From Nocardioides marinus (GTDB lineage Bacteria; Actinomycetota; Actinomycetes; Propionibacteriales; Nocardioidaceae): a stretch of DNA of 64,000 bases. This document shows positions 17,025 to 27,050 of the stretch, piece by piece. Position 1 is the first letter of the stretch; each line of letters begins with the position of its first letter. Location of the stretch: NCBI RefSeq assembly GCF_013408145.1, contig NZ_JACBZI010000001.1:2680001-2744000 (forward strand). Direction: 5' to 3'. The notes beneath the pieces were generated by a model. The model was given only the letters and a program-made list of their open reading frames with translations. It made no database searches and had not been told where the DNA came from. A program made the translations under genes and the position numbers.

Positions 17025-17966
17025 CTAACGGCCCGGGTCCAGCGGGTATTCCGCCCCGGCCCCCACCAGCGCCTCGGCGTTGTGCCAGCAGACCGCCCGC
17101 AGCCAGTCGTCGCCCAGTCCGAGCCGCTCCAGGGACTCCAGCTGGTGCACGTAGGGGTACGGGATCGTCGGGAAGTCGGTGCCCAGCAGCAGCCGGTCGC
17201 GCTGCCGGTCCAGCCGGTCCAGCAGCCCGTCGGCGTACGCCGGTGGGCCGCCGGGCGCGTCGCCGAGCTCGAAGTCGGTGAACACCATCGTCGTGTCCAG
17301 CCGCACCCGCTCGTAGCGGTCGGCCAGGTCGAGGAACTCGGTGAAGTCCGGCGCGCCCATGTGTGCCACGACCATCGTCAGCCCCGGGTGCCGCTCGAGC
17401 ACCCGCGCCGACGACGCGTGCCCGGTGTAGTCGTTGCCGACCGGCGCATGCCCCGCGTGCACGACCACGGGGGTGCCGGCCTCGGCGAGCAGCGCCCACG
17501 CCGCGTCCAGCGCCGGGTCGTCGAGGTGGAACTCCCCCACCTGCACGTGCACCTTCCAGATCTCCACCCCGGCGGCGATGCCCTCGGCGACGTACGCCGC
17601 CACGTCGTCCTCCGGGTAGAGCGTCGCCGACCACAGCGACTCGGGGACGTCCCGCTTGAAGCCCGCCGCCCACTCGTTGAGGTAGCGCGCGATGCCCGGC
17701 CGGTGGGCGTAGGGCAGCGTCGAGAACCGGCGTACCCCGAGCGCGCGCAGCTGGGCCACCCGCTCCTCGACGCTGCCGCGGTAGCGGATCGGCCACTCGC
17801 GACCGAGCTTCGGGCCGGCCTGGTCGAACTGCTCCCAGACCTTCGCCTGCACCGGCGGCGGCAGGAAGTGGGTGTGCACGTCGAGCAGCCCGGGCAGGCC
17901 CAGGCGCTGCCAGAACGCGGTGGTGCGCTCGACCTCCTGCTCCCAGGTGAGGTCCGGCTCAGCCAC
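17025..17966 (-). CDS. Amidohydrolase family (Amidohydro_2) protein
   Basis: A 313-residue TIM-barrel metal-dependent hydrolase. DVHTHFLPP (about residues 29-37) gives the HxH metal ligands, VVVHAGHAP and MVVAHMGAP give later His ligands, and LLLGTDFPTIPYPY gives the catalytic Asp. Relatives include ACMS decarboxylase-like and other amidohydrolase-2 enzymes; the substrate is unknown. GTG 17966 begins 2 bp after the smpB stop, so it is cotranscribed with smpB and separates it from ssrA. Confidence 0.88.
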   Translation of the reverse strand: MAEPDLTWEQEVERTTAFWQRLGLPGLLDVHTHFLPPPVQAKVWEQFDQAGPKLGREWPIRYRGSVEERVAQLRALGVRRFSTLPYAHRPGIARYLNEWAAGFKRDVPESLWSATLYPEDDVAAYVAEGIAAGVEIWKVHVQVGEFHLDDPALDAAWALLAEAGTPVVVHAGHAPVGNDYTGHASSARVLERHPGLTMVVAHMGAPDFTEFLDLADRYERVRLDTTMVFTDFELGDAPGGPPAYADGLLDRLDRQRDRLLLGTDFPTIPYPYVHQLESLERLGLGDDWLRAVCWHNAEALVGAGAEYPLDPGR

Positions 17967-17968
17967 GC

Positions 17969-18448
17969 TCAGTCACGCATGCCCTTCAGCCGGCGCCCGA
18001 CCTCGACCTCCACCTCGCGCTTGGCGGTGCGCTCGGCGATCGACTGCCGCTTGTCCCACGACTTCTTGCCTCGTGCCAGGGCGATCTCGACCTTGGCGCG
18101 GCCGTCCTTGAAGTACAGCGACAGCGGGACCACCGTGAGGCCCTTCTCGTTGACCCGGCGCTCGATCTTGTCGATCTCCTCGCGGTGCAGCAGCAACTTG
18201 CGCTTGCGGCGCGCGGAGTGGTTCGTCCAGGTGCCCTGGGAGTACTCCGGGATGTGCACGCCGTGCAGCCAGGCCTCCCCGCGGTCGAGGTCGACGAAGC
18301 CGTCGACGAGGCTGGCGCGGCCCATCCGCAGGGACTTCACCTCGGTCCCCTGCAGGACCAGGCCGGCCTCGTAGGTGTCCTCGATGGCGTAGTCGTGTCG
18401 CGCCTTCTTGTTCTGCGCGATCATCTTCTGCCCCTGCTCCCTGGCCAT
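17969..18448 (-). CDS. smpB: SsrA-binding protein SmpB
   Basis: A 159-residue RNA-binding protein required for trans-translation. Conserved blocks are [43 protein letters not shown] and the basic C-terminal tail [21 protein letters not shown], whose helix enters the decoding centre. Length is normal. It follows ftsE-ftsX-peptidase on the same strand, as in most actinobacteria, with ssrA downstream. A GAGAAT hexamer 6 nt before the ATG may allow its own leaderless transcript. Confidence 0.97.
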   Translation of the reverse strand: MAREQGQKMIAQNKKARHDYAIEDTYEAGLVLQGTEVKSLRMGRASLVDGFVDLDRGEAWLHGVHIPEYSQGTWTNHSARRKRKLLLHREEIDKIERRVNEKGLTVVPLSLYFKDGRAKVEIALARGKKSWDKRQSIAERTAKREVEVEVGRRLKGMRD

Positions 18449-18493
18449 CCCGCCATTCTCGCAAAGGTGCTCAAGGGGTTTGGGGTGGGCAGG

Positions 18494-18531
18494 GGTCTCG
18501 ACGCCCGCTCGCTGGCGCTCGCTGCTCGACC
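18494..18531. repeat. Dispersed GGTCGAG repeat, inverted copy
   Basis: GGTCTCGACGCCCGCTCGCT followed by GGCGCTCGCTGCTCGACC is the reverse complement of the repeat family at 11436-11565. It sits between smpB and the M23 peptidase gene. Confidence 0.7.
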
Positions 18532-18555
18532 AACCACACGCCGAGGACGGGACAG

Positions 18556-19821
18556 CTACAGCCAGTTCATCGGGTCCACGGCCTTGCCTGCCACCAGGAC
18601 GGTGAAGTGCAGGTGGCAGCCGGTGGACCAGCCGGTCGAGCCGACCGTGCCGACGACGGCGCCGCGGGCGACCCGGTCGCCGACGTCGTACCGGTAGCCG
18701 TAGGCGTGGTTGTAGACGACCGTCAGCGACTTGCCGTTGACGCGCCCCAGCGAGAGGTAGAGCCGGTTGCCGTAGACCTCGGAGTAGTACTTCGCGATCA
18801 CGGTGCCGGTGCCCGAGGCCTTGAGGGGCTCGCGGCAGGCGACACCGAAGTCGGTGCCGTCGTGCATGCCCCAGTACTTGTAGATCGGGTGGGTCCGGTA
18901 GCCGAAGGAGGAGGTGACCGGGCCGGAGACCGGGCGCTGCAGGAAGCCGGAGGGCTGCGCGCTGATCGAGCTGCCCCGCGACGCACGGGCGGCGGCCAGG
19001 ATGCGCTGCTTGATCCGCGCCTCCTGCTTCTTGAGCCGGTTCAGCGCCTTGCGGTCCTTCAGCTTCGCCGCGAACGCCGCGCGGCGGGCATCGGCGCGGG
19101 TGGCGGCCAGATCCCGCACGTCGTCGCGCCGGGAGACGGCCTGCGCGGTGAGCCGACGGATCTTCTCCAGGTGCTGGGCGGCCTTGCGCCGGTCGGCGGC
19201 GACCTCCTGCTTGGCCGTCTGCACCTCGGTCTCACGGGTCTGCAGCACCAGCTCGGCGGCCTCGAGGTCGTCGTACATGCCGGTCTCGCGGCTCATGATC
19301 GCGCCGGTGGCCGTCTGCTGACGGGTGAGGTCCTCGGTGGAGCGGGTGCGCAGCAGGCTGGTGATCGTGGCGAGCTCGGGGCTGCCCTGCATGTAGGAGT
19401 CCGCGACCCGGTCGCGCACGACCCGGCGCTGCTCGGCCAGGGCCTCCCGGCCGGCCGCGAGGTCGATGCGGGCCTGCTCGAGCCGGTCCTCGGCCTGCTG
19501 CAGCTTCTCGGCCATCCGCTCGTCGCGGGTGCGGGCGGACTCCAGCCGGACGCGGACCCGGCTGAGCCGGCCCTTCGCGCGGTCGAGGTCCGCGCGCGCG
19601 GCCTCCGCCTTGGCCAGCGCCTTGCGGGCGGCCGCGCTGGAGTGCTCCAGGTCCTCCGCCGCGCCGTGGATCTTCTTCTGGACCTTCTTCTGCTGGTCCT
19701 TCAGGTCGTCAGCGGCGAGCGAGAACGGGGAGGTGGGAACGGACATGGCGCCCAGCGCCAGGGCACCGGCCGCTGCGGCCGCTGCCAGGCGCTGACGGGA
19801 GGCGCTGGGGAAGAAGCGCAC
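18556..19821 (-). CDS. M23 family peptidoglycan endopeptidase with coiled coil (EnvC/PcsB-like)
   Basis: A 421-residue exported protein: signal peptide (residues 1-36), a long coiled coil (about 38-280, rich in Ala/Lys/Glu/Arg heptads), and a C-terminal LytM/M23 domain. Zinc ligands are His320 and Asp324 in HDGTDF and the HLHF pair (His403/His405). It lies directly after ftsE-ftsX, so it is the likely hydrolase activated by the FtsEX complex during division, as EnvC or PcsB are elsewhere. Unlike EnvC, it keeps all catalytic residues, so it may cut peptidoglycan itself. Confidence 0.92.
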   Translation of the reverse strand: MRFFPSASRQRLAAAAAAGALALGAMSVPTSPFSLAADDLKDQQKKVQKKIHGAAEDLEHSSAAARKALAKAEAARADLDRAKGRLSRVRVRLESARTRDERMAEKLQQAEDRLEQARIDLAAGREALAEQRRVVRDRVADSYMQGSPELATITSLLRTRSTEDLTRQQTATGAIMSRETGMYDDLEAAELVLQTRETEVQTAKQEVAADRRKAAQHLEKIRRLTAQAVSRRDDVRDLAATRADARRAAFAAKLKDRKALNRLKKQEARIKQRILAAARASRGSSISAQPSGFLQRPVSGPVTSSFGYRTHPIYKYWGMHDGTDFGVACREPLKASGTGTVIAKYYSEVYGNRLYLSLGRVNGKSLTVVYNHAYGYRYDVGDRVARGAVVGTVGSTGWSTGCHLHFTVLVAGKAVDPMNWL

Positions 19822-19884
19822 CGTGGTCTGCCTTCGAGCTTCGGGGAAGAGGTGGGACTGCCCCTCGACGGTACGGCCCTCAGC

Positions 19885-20796
19885 TCAGACTTTGACGTAT
19901 TTGCGGGTCAGCAGGAGTGTCGGGACCAGCGTGATGACCGGGCCGGCGATCCCGACCACGCTGACCGCGTAGGCCAGGTCGGCCCAGTCGACGAGCGGGA
20001 ACACGGTGAACCCGGAGTAGCGCTCGACCACCACGAAGTGCTGGAAGGCCACCAGGGAGCCGGCCGCGAGCGCGACACCGATGACCGCGGTGACCAGCGC
20101 CTCGAGGAGGAACGGCAGCGCGATGTAGAGCGTCGAGGCGCCCACCAGCCGCATGATGCCGATCTCCTTGCGTCGCGCGAAGGCCGCGAGCCGGATGGTG
20201 TTGGCCACCAGCAGCAGCGCCGCCAGCCCCAGCACCCCGGCGACGATGAGGGCGGCGCGCTGCAGCCAGTCCACGATGCCGGTGATCTGCCCGACGGTCT
20301 CGCGCTGGTCGACCAGGCGGGCGACGCCGTCGAGGCCCACCACCGCGCTGGTGATGCCCTCGAACTCGCGCGGGTCCTTCAGCGTGATCCAGATCGACTC
20401 CGGCAGGTCCTCCGGACGCAGGATCGCGTTGGGCCCCTCGAAGCGGTCGGCCTCCTCGGGGCCGTAGAGCTCCTTGGTCTTCTCGAAGGCGGTCTCCTGG
20501 GACTCGAAGCGGTAGCCCGCGACCTCGGGGCTGGCCTCGACGACCTTCACGATCGCCTTCTTCTGCGCGTCGGTGACCTCACCGAGGCAGTCGGGGTTGT
20601 TGTCGTTCTTGCGGCACAGGTAGGCCGTGATCTCCAGCTCGCTGCCGAGCTGGTCGTTGATGTGGTCGGTCTGCTTGTTCAGCAGCGCACCGAAGCCGAC
20701 GAGGCTCAGCGACACGAACAGCGTCAGCACCACCGCGAGGTGCATCGAGGTGTTGCGACGCAGCCCCTGGCCGAGGTTGGAGAGGACGTAGCGCAT
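19885..20796 (-). CDS. ftsX: Cell division permease-like protein FtsX
   Basis: A 303-residue membrane protein beginning MRYVLSNLGQGLRRNTSMHL. It has a first TM helix (about 22-45), a large extracellular domain (about 46-170, including the two-Cys region CRKNDNNPDC) and three TM helices in the C-terminal FtsX domain (with RRKEIGIMRLVGAS). It transmits ATP-driven signals from FtsE to a periplasmic hydrolase. Its gene is 66 bp downstream of ftsE and 63 bp upstream of the M23 gene. Confidence 0.96.
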   Translation of the reverse strand: MRYVLSNLGQGLRRNTSMHLAVVLTLFVSLSLVGFGALLNKQTDHINDQLGSELEITAYLCRKNDNNPDCLGEVTDAQKKAIVKVVEASPEVAGYRFESQETAFEKTKELYGPEEADRFEGPNAILRPEDLPESIWITLKDPREFEGITSAVVGLDGVARLVDQRETVGQITGIVDWLQRAALIVAGVLGLAALLLVANTIRLAAFARRKEIGIMRLVGASTLYIALPFLLEALVTAVIGVALAAGSLVAFQHFVVVERYSGFTVFPLVDWADLAYAVSVVGIAGPVITLVPTLLLTRKYVKV

Positions 20797-20862
20797 GGAG
20801 GGCGGGAGCTCCTGGGTCTGGGCGGGTGCTGGTGGTCCGGGTGGGGGTCTCTCGACCGTGGG

Positions 20863-21552
20863 TCAGTGCGAGAAGCCGTAGACGCCGCGGGCCTCGTCGC
20901 GCACGACGCGGCCGTGGTCGAGCTCGATGACGCGCTTGCGCATCTGGTCGACGATGCCGTGGTCGTGGGTGGCCATCACGACGGTCGTGCCGGTCCGGTT
21001 GATGCGGTCCAGCAGCTTCATGATCCCCACCGACGTGGCGGGGTCGAGGTTGCCGGTGGGCTCGTCGGCGATGAGGATCATCGGCCGTCCGACGTACGCC
21101 CGGGCGATCGCGACGCGCTGCTGCTCGCCACCGGAGAGCTCGTCGGGCAGCCGGTCGGCGCGGTCCTCGAGCCCGACCAGCTCCAGCGTCTCGGGCACCA
21201 GCCGCTTGATCTCGCGCGGGGACTTGCCGGTGACCTGGAGCGCGAAGGCGACGTTCTCGGCGACCGTCTTGGACTGCAGCAGCCGGAAGTCCTGGAAGAC
21301 CGTGCCGATCTGGCGGCGCAGCCGGGGGACCTTCCAGCCGGCGAGCCGGTTGATCTCCTTGCCGGCCACGTAGACGCGCCCGGAGGTCGCGCGGTACTCC
21401 CGCAGGACCAGCCGCAGCGCCGTGGACTTCCCGGAGCCGGACGCGCCGACGAGGAAGACGAACTCGCCCTTCTCGACGTCGACCGACACCTCGTCCAGCG
21501 CCGGGGCCCCGGCGCCGGGGTAGGTCTTGGTGACCTTCTCGAAGCGAATCAC
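20863..21552 (-). CDS. ftsE: Cell division ATP-binding protein FtsE
   Basis: A 229-residue ABC ATPase with Walker [11 protein letters not shown]-loop FQDFRLL, signature [14 protein letters not shown], Walker [13 protein letters not shown] and the H-loop [19 protein letters not shown] is the classical FtsE N-terminus. GTG 21552 is chosen because it fits the family length and because TAGTCT lies 7 nt upstream (leaderless promoter). It pairs with FtsX in a divisome-associated complex. No ftsY or prfB lies directly upstream; prfB is found 4.3 kb away. Confidence 0.96.
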   Translation of the reverse strand: MIRFEKVTKTYPGAGAPALDEVSVDVEKGEFVFLVGASGSGKSTALRLVLREYRATSGRVYVAGKEINRLAGWKVPRLRRQIGTVFQDFRLLQSKTVAENVAFALQVTGKSPREIKRLVPETLELVGLEDRADRLPDELSGGEQQRVAIARAYVGRPMILIADEPTGNLDPATSVGIMKLLDRINRTGTTVVMATHDHGIVDQMRKRVIELDHGRVVRDEARGVYGFSH

Positions 21553-21747
21553 CCGAGCGAGACTACGGGCTCGCCCCAGCCGGACCCGGCTCCCCGGCCG
21601 CGTCTGCTCGGTCACGTCGCGTCCCGGGCCGTCCCAGGACCGCTCCCGGGCCACCTGAGCGCTTCTGGTCCACAGTTCGTCCACACCCGGGGAACGTTTG
21701 GGTCAGGGCTGTTCCACTGCTTCCCCACATCGTCCTTCACTGCAGGG

Positions 21748-23610
21748 GTGCACCTCCGGAACCTCGTCCCCGTCGGGGCCCTGCTGAGCCTGGCCCTGGC
21801 GCCGCTCGCGGCCGCCTCGACGACGTCGTCGGCTCCGGAAACGACCCGCACCACGACGTACGACGCCCGCGGCTGGACCCTCGAGAAGCCGGTCGACGCG
21901 GTGCTGATCGACCCGGCCGGCCTCGTACCCCGCCCGGTCGGGGGGCGTGCGGCGCTGCGGGCCGTGGGTGACCGCCTGGAGGCCGTCGCCCGGCTCAACG
22001 GCCGCACCCCGCAGGAGCTGCGGCGGCTGCTGCTGGAGGACGACACGCTCGTGCTGACGCCCTCGGGGCGGATCGCCTACGAGGACCGGCTCGGCGACCC
22101 GCACGGCCACCTGACCGGTGCGGAGCACACGACCGGCGAGGACGAGGCCGGGACGGACCCGCCGCCCACCAGCGACGAGGCGGTCTTCCCCACCTCGCAG
22201 ACCTTCCAGCTGCACAGCCGCCCCGGCGCCGAGCGCACGATCTTCCTGGACTTCGACGGGACCACCTCGATCGGGAGCCGGTGGCACACCGACGCGACCG
22301 CCGTCGCCCCCTTCTCCCTCGACGACGACCCGGCCTTCAGCGCTCGCGAGCACGCGGTGGCCCAGCAGGTCTGGTTGCGGGTCGCGGAGGACTTCGCCCC
22401 GTTCGACGTCGACGTCACCACCGAGGACCCGGGCCGTGCCGCGCTCGCCCGCAACGGCGCGAACGACCGGGTGTTCGGCACCCGCGCCCAGATCACCAGC
22501 GACGTACCGGTCCAGGGCGACCTGTGCAGCAGCCGCTACTGCACCGGCGTGGCGTTCGTCGGGGTCTTCGACGAGCCCCGGGACCACGAGGAGCTGCAGC
22601 CGGCGTGGGTGTTCACCGCCTACTACAACGACTCCTCCACCATCGCCGGGACGGTCAGCCACGAGGTCGGCCACACCCTGGGCCTCGACCACGACGACAA
22701 GGCCGACGACGACGTCGCGGGCTACTACCCCGGGCACGCGAACTGGACCCCCATCATGGGCTCCGGCCCGGGCCCCGTCAGCCAGTGGAGCAACGGCGCC
22801 TTCGAGGGCTCGCGGAACACCCAGGACGACCTCGCCCTGATGGTCGACAGCGACTCCGGCACCCCTGAGGGCGGCCTGTCGCTGGTGCCCGACGAGGCCG
22901 GCGGCACGATCGCCTCGGCCGCCCCCTTCGTGCCGATCTCGGGTGGCCTCATCACCCACCGCGAGGACGTGGACGTGTACGCCCTGGGCTCGTGCTCCGG
23001 CACGGTCACCGTGAGCGCGGCGCCCGCCCGTGTGAGCCCGAACCTCGACGTCGAGCTCCAGCTCCGCGACGCCTCCGGGGCCGTGCTGGGCCGCGACGAC
23101 CCGCCCTCGACGACGGGCGACGGTGTGACGGCCGGCGGGATGGGTGCCACGGTGCGCGTCGAGGCCGAGGGCGAGCTCTACGCCCGCGTCGACGGCGTCG
23201 GCACGGGCGACCCCACCACGGCGTACGACGACTACGGCAGCCTGGGTCGCTACACCCTGTCCGCCAGCGGCTGCGACGGGGGCGCGGGCACCTCCACCAC
23301 CGTCCCCGACAGCCCCACGGTGAAGAAGGCCAGGCCCGGACGACGGGGTGGACAGCGCACGGCCCGGGTCGTGTGGCGGGCACCCGCGACCGACGGCGGC
23401 GCCCCCGTGACCGGCTACGTCGTCCTCGCCCGCAAGATGCGCGGCGCCGAGCCGCTCGCGCGGTCCAAGGGCTCCAGGGTGCTGCGCCCGGGCCCGACCC
23501 GCACGGTGCTGCGGCTGCCCCGGGGCCGGTGGGCCTTCCAGGTCGTGGCCGTCAACGAGCACGGTCGCAGCGAGCCGTCGACGCTCTCCCGGACGATCAG
23601 GCCCAGGTGA
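21748..23610 (+). CDS. Secreted metzincin-type zinc metalloprotease with PPC and FN3 domains
   Basis: A 620-residue exported protein from GTG 21748: signal peptide HLRNLVPVGALLSLALAPL, propeptide-like region to about residue 150, protease domain with TIFLDFDGTTS and zinc motif HEVGHTLGLDHD (305-316), then a Met-turn IMGSG. A pre-peptidase C-terminal (PPC)-like domain (about 385-510, DVDVYALGSCSGTVTVSA) and one fibronectin type III domain (about 530-618) follow. It is a close paralogue of the next gene, so the pair arose by tandem duplication. The start is a best guess. Confidence 0.85.
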   Translation: MHLRNLVPVGALLSLALAPLAAASTTSSAPETTRTTTYDARGWTLEKPVDAVLIDPAGLVPRPVGGRAALRAVGDRLEAVARLNGRTPQELRRLLLEDDTLVLTPSGRIAYEDRLGDPHGHLTGAEHTTGEDEAGTDPPPTSDEAVFPTSQTFQLHSRPGAERTIFLDFDGTTSIGSRWHTDATAVAPFSLDDDPAFSAREHAVAQQVWLRVAEDFAPFDVDVTTEDPGRAALARNGANDRVFGTRAQITSDVPVQGDLCSSRYCTGVAFVGVFDEPRDHEELQPAWVFTAYYNDSSTIAGTVSHEVGHTLGLDHDDKADDDVAGYYPGHANWTPIMGSGPGPVSQWSNGAFEGSRNTQDDLALMVDSDSGTPEGGLSLVPDEAGGTIASAAPFVPISGGLITHREDVDVYALGSCSGTVTVSAAPARVSPNLDVELQLRDASGAVLGRDDPPSTTGDGVTAGGMGATVRVEAEGELYARVDGVGTGDPTTAYDDYGSLGRYTLSASGCDGGAGTSTTVPDSPTVKKARPGRRGGQRTARVVWRAPATDGGAPVTGYVVLARKMRGAEPLARSKGSRVLRPGPTRTVLRLPRGRWAFQVVAVNEHGRSEPSTLSRTIRPR

Positions 23611-23710
23611 AGACCTCGTGAAGCGGGCCCGTCGCGCCGACGGCCTCGATAGCCTGGGGGCCGCGCGCCCCGGCTCCCACGGGCGCGCACGCTGCTCGAA
23701 GGGAACACCG

Positions 23711-25744
23711 ATGTCGTCGACAGGCTCGAGGGTCGCCCGGGGCGCCCTGTCCACCGCGCTGCTCAGCACCGTCCTGGCGCTCGGCGTCAGCGGTGCTCCG
23801 TCGGTGTCGCTCCCGGCGCCGGACGGTCCGAGCACGACCCGGCCCGGCGCGACCGACCTGCTCCCGCGCACCGTCGCCGGCCGCGAGGCGCTGCGGGTGG
23901 TGGGCGAGGACCTCGCCGCCGTCGCCGCGCTCAACGGACGCACGGAGTCGGAGCTGCGCTCGCTGCTGCTCGAGGACGCCAGCCTCGTGCTGACGCCCGC
24001 GGGACGACTGGCCTACCGAGACGACCTCACCGCGAGGTCCGAGCCCGGCAGCGCACCCGCCCGCGCGACGTACCCGACCTCGCAGACCTTCACCCTCCAC
24101 AGCCGGCCGGGCAGCAAGCGCACGATCTTCCTCGACTTCGACGGCGCCACGTCCTACGGGTCGCAATGGAGCACCGACACCGGCACGGTCGACGGTTTCT
24201 CCCTCGACGGCGACCCCGCCTTCAACGCCGAGGAGCACGCCACGATCCAGGAGGTGTGGCAGCGGGTGGCGGAGGACTACGCGCCCTTCGACGTCGACGT
24301 CACCACCGAGGACCCCGGCCAGGCGGCGATCACCCGCAGCGGCAGCAACGACCAGGTCTACGGCACCCGCGCGCAGATCACCGGCGACGCCGAGGCGCAC
24401 GCCGACCTGTGCGGCAACCAGTACTGCACCGGCATCGCCTACATCGGGGTCTTCGACGAGCCCAACCAGCACGCCAGCCTGCAGCCGGCGTGGGCCTTCA
24501 CCCGCTACTTCGACGACGTGTCCTCCATCGCCGAGACCGTCAGCCACGAGGTCGGCCACAACCTCGGCCTCGACCACCACGGCAGGGGCGGGGACGCCTA
24601 CTACGCCGGGCACGCCAACTGGGCGCCGATCATGGGCTCCGGCCTGAAGCCGGTGATCCAGTGGAGCAACGGCGACTACTCGAACGCCACGAGCCCCGAC
24701 CAGGACGACCTGGCGTTGATCACCGACACCAACCCCCACACCTTCGCCGGCGGTCTCTCGCTCGTCGCCGACGAGGCCGGCAGCACCGTGGCGACGGCCG
24801 CCGGCAGCCTCCCGAGCAGCGGGGCGATCATCACCTCCCGCACCGACAAGGACGTCTTCGCCCTGGGCACGTGCACGGGGCCGGTCGCCGTCACCGCCTC
24901 GCCGGCTCCGGTCAGCCCCAACCTCGACATCTCGCTGGACCTGCTCGACGCCGGCGGGAGCGTCCTCGACACCGACGACCCGACCTCCGACTTCGGCGAC
25001 GGCAGCACCGCCGGCGGCATGGGCGCCACGGTCTCGATCACCGACGGCGCGGGTCGCTCGCTGTTCGTGCGGGTCGACGGCGTCGGCACCGGCAGCGTCG
25101 ACACGGGGTACGACGACTACGGCTCGATCGGGCACTACACGCTCGACGTCACCTGCGAGGGCGGTGGCTCCACGGCCGAGGCGCCCGGCGCGGTGACCGG
25201 CCTGTCCGCGAGCTCATCGGCGCCCACCTCGGCGACCGCCACCTGGTCAGCACCCGCCGACGACGGCGGCTCGAGCATCACCGGCTACCACGTCAGCCTC
25301 GCCGGTGGCGGCACCACGCTGGTCTCCGCCGGCACCACCAGCCACACCTTCACCGGCCTCTCCCCCGACACGACCTACACCGTGCAGGTCGCTGCGGTGA
25401 ACGCCGAGGGCGACGGCCCGACCTCCAGCACCCAGGTCACCACGCAGGCCGACGAGGTCGTCGAGCCCACCGACCCGCTGGCCGGGCCGAAGATCACCAA
25501 GGGCTCCTACAACCGCAGGGGCACCAAGCTCACCTTGAAGTGGGCGCCCGTGGACGACGCCGCCGGCTACGTCGTGGTCTTCACCAACAGGCGCGGGAAG
25601 GTCATGGACTTCTTCGACCAGGGCCAGAGGACCAGGGGGCGCGTCGCGATGCGCAAGGTCTCGAAGAAGGCCAGGTTCGTGCAGATGGTGGCCTACGACC
25701 TCGACGGGAACATCGGCGACTACGGCAAGCGCTGGCGGCTCTGA
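23711..25744 (+). CDS. Secreted metzincin-type zinc metalloprotease, paralogue
   Basis: A 677-residue exported protein with an AAGGGA ribosome-binding site 5 nt before the ATG. Architecture: signal peptide (about 1-34), prodomain with NGRTESELRSLLLEDASLVL, protease domain TIFLDFDGATS and HEVGHNLGLDHH (279-290) with IMGSG. A PPC domain with DKDVFALGTCTGPVAVTAS, a fibronectin III domain (about 495-585) and an extra C-terminal beta-rich basic domain (ITKGSYNRRGTKLTLKW) missing from the upstream paralogue complete it. It is expected to be a secreted protease; substrates are unknown. Confidence 0.87.
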   Translation: MSSTGSRVARGALSTALLSTVLALGVSGAPSVSLPAPDGPSTTRPGATDLLPRTVAGREALRVVGEDLAAVAALNGRTESELRSLLLEDASLVLTPAGRLAYRDDLTARSEPGSAPARATYPTSQTFTLHSRPGSKRTIFLDFDGATSYGSQWSTDTGTVDGFSLDGDPAFNAEEHATIQEVWQRVAEDYAPFDVDVTTEDPGQAAITRSGSNDQVYGTRAQITGDAEAHADLCGNQYCTGIAYIGVFDEPNQHASLQPAWAFTRYFDDVSSIAETVSHEVGHNLGLDHHGRGGDAYYAGHANWAPIMGSGLKPVIQWSNGDYSNATSPDQDDLALITDTNPHTFAGGLSLVADEAGSTVATAAGSLPSSGAIITSRTDKDVFALGTCTGPVAVTASPAPVSPNLDISLDLLDAGGSVLDTDDPTSDFGDGSTAGGMGATVSITDGAGRSLFVRVDGVGTGSVDTGYDDYGSIGHYTLDVTCEGGGSTAEAPGAVTGLSASSSAPTSATATWSAPADDGGSSITGYHVSLAGGGTTLVSAGTTSHTFTGLSPDTTYTVQVAAVNAEGDGPTSSTQVTTQADEVVEPTDPLAGPKITKGSYNRRGTKLTLKWAPVDDAAGYVVVFTNRRGKVMDFFDQGQRTRGRVAMRKVSKKARFVQMVAYDLDGNIGDYGKRWRL

Positions 25745-25753
25745 GCCGAGCGG

Positions 25754-25809
25754 CCCAGTAGACCGCGCCCAGTAGGACAGCGCCCACTAGACCGCGCCCA
25801 CAAGACCGG
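25754..25809. repeat. Four degenerate 13-15-bp tandem repeats
   Basis: Units CCCAGTAGACCGCG, CCCAGTAGGACAGCG, CCCACTAGACCGCG and CCCACAAGACCGG follow one another between the second protease gene and a stem-loop. They are not coding. Confidence 0.7.
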
Positions 25810-25832
25810 CCCAGCGGCGTACCTGCTGGGCC
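25808..25832. terminator. Stem-loop between convergent genes
   Basis: GGCCCAGC (25808-25815) and GCTGGGCC (25825-25832) with a 9-nt loop lie between the protease stop (25744) and the prfB stop (25859). It could serve both directions. Confidence 0.65.
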
Positions 25833-25858
25833 GGGCCCCACCTGAGCGGGAGGACCCC

Positions 25859-26974
25859 TCAGGCGTCGGTCTTCTCAGCACCACGGCGCCAGCGGATGCC
25901 GGCCTCGAGGAAGCCGTCGATCTCGCCGTCGAAGACCGGCTGCGGGTTGCCGGTCTCGTAGCCGGTGCGCAGGTCCTTGACGATCTGGTACGGGTTCAGC
26001 ACGTAGTTGCGCATCTGGTCGCCCCAGCTGGCGGCGACGTCGCCCTTGAGGTCCTTCTTGAGCGCGGCCTCCTCGGCCTTCTTCTTCGCCAGCAGCTTGG
26101 CCTTGAGGACGATCATCGCCGCGGCCTTGTTCTGCAGCTGGCTCTTCTCGTTCTGGCAGGACACGACGATGCCGGTGGGGATGTGCGTGAGGCGGACCGC
26201 GGAGTCGGTGGTGTTGACCGACTGGCCGCCCGGGCCGCCGGAGCGGAAGACGTCGGTGCGGACCTCGTTCTCGTCGATCTCGATCTCGTCGGTCTGCTCC
26301 AGCTGCGGGACGACCTCGACGGCGGCGAAGGAGGTCTGGCGGCGCCCCTGGTTGTCGAAGGGGCTGATCCGCACCAGGCGGTGGGTGCCGACCTCGACCG
26401 AGAGGGTGCCGTAGGCGTAGGGCGCGTGGATCGCGAACTCGGCCGACTTGATGCCGGCCTCCTCGGCGTAGGAGACGTCGTAGACCTCGACGGGGTACTT
26501 GTTGCGCTCGGCCCAGCGGGTGTACATCCGCATCAGCATCTCGGCGAAGTCGGCGGCGTCGACGCCACCGGCCCCGGAGCGGATCGTCACGATCGCCTCG
26601 CGGGAGTCGTACTCACCCGAGAGCAGGGTGCGGACCTCGAGGCTCTCGACGGCGGCCTTGATCTTGCCCAGCTCGCGCTCGGCCTCGGCGAGCGAGTCCG
26701 CGTCGCCCTCCTCCTGGCCCAGCTCGACCAGGATGCCGAGGTCCTCGATGCGGCCGCTGAGCGCCTCGAACCGCTCGACCTGGCCCTGCAGGTCGGAGAG
26801 CCGGCCGGTCACGCGGGTCGCGTTGGCCTGGTCGTCCCACAGGTCGGGCGCCGCCACCTGCTCACCGAGGTCGGCGATCTCGGACTTCATCGCCTCCAGG
26901 TCGAGCACCTGCTCGATGGTGCGCATGGTCGCCTGGAGCTGCTTGATCTCGACGTCGTAATCGGGGCCTGCCAC
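25859..26974 (-). CDS. prfB: Peptide chain release factor 2
   Basis: A 371-residue class I release factor. The anticodon-like SPF tripeptide (in [17 protein letters not shown]) marks RF2, and GGPGGQSVN (about 245-253) carries the catalytic GGQ. Translation stops at UAA and UGA. GTG 26974 fits the usual length and has TAGTGT 8 nt upstream, so it is probably leaderless. The gene is contiguous; there is no in-frame UGA early in the gene, so the programmed frameshift known from E. coli prfB is absent. Confidence 0.95.
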   Translation of the reverse strand: MAGPDYDVEIKQLQATMRTIEQVLDLEAMKSEIADLGEQVAAPDLWDDQANATRVTGRLSDLQGQVERFEALSGRIEDLGILVELGQEEGDADSLAEAERELGKIKAAVESLEVRTLLSGEYDSREAIVTIRSGAGGVDAADFAEMLMRMYTRWAERNKYPVEVYDVSYAEEAGIKSAEFAIHAPYAYGTLSVEVGTHRLVRISPFDNQGRRQTSFAAVEVVPQLEQTDEIEIDENEVRTDVFRSGGPGGQSVNTTDSAVRLTHIPTGIVVSCQNEKSQLQNKAAAMIVLKAKLLAKKKAEEAALKKDLKGDVAASWGDQMRNYVLNPYQIVKDLRTGYETGNPQPVFDGEIDGFLEAGIRWRRGAEKTDA

Positions 26975-27050
26975 AAAGGGCAACACTACGGCCCCGGCGT
27001 ACGCCGGACCTACTCGCGTCCCGAGCGCCCGCCCCGCGATCCGCGGCGGG

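Noticed and set aside
18607..23610. One open frame of 1667 codons on the plus strand covering the minus-strand peptidase, ftsX and ftsE
   Set aside because: Only the last part (from about 21748) has signal peptide and protease motifs. The rest is an open antisense frame of high-GC genes on the other strand.
25859..26974. Programmed frameshift in prfB
   Set aside because: The gene is open from start to stop with the right length. No early in-frame UGA is present.
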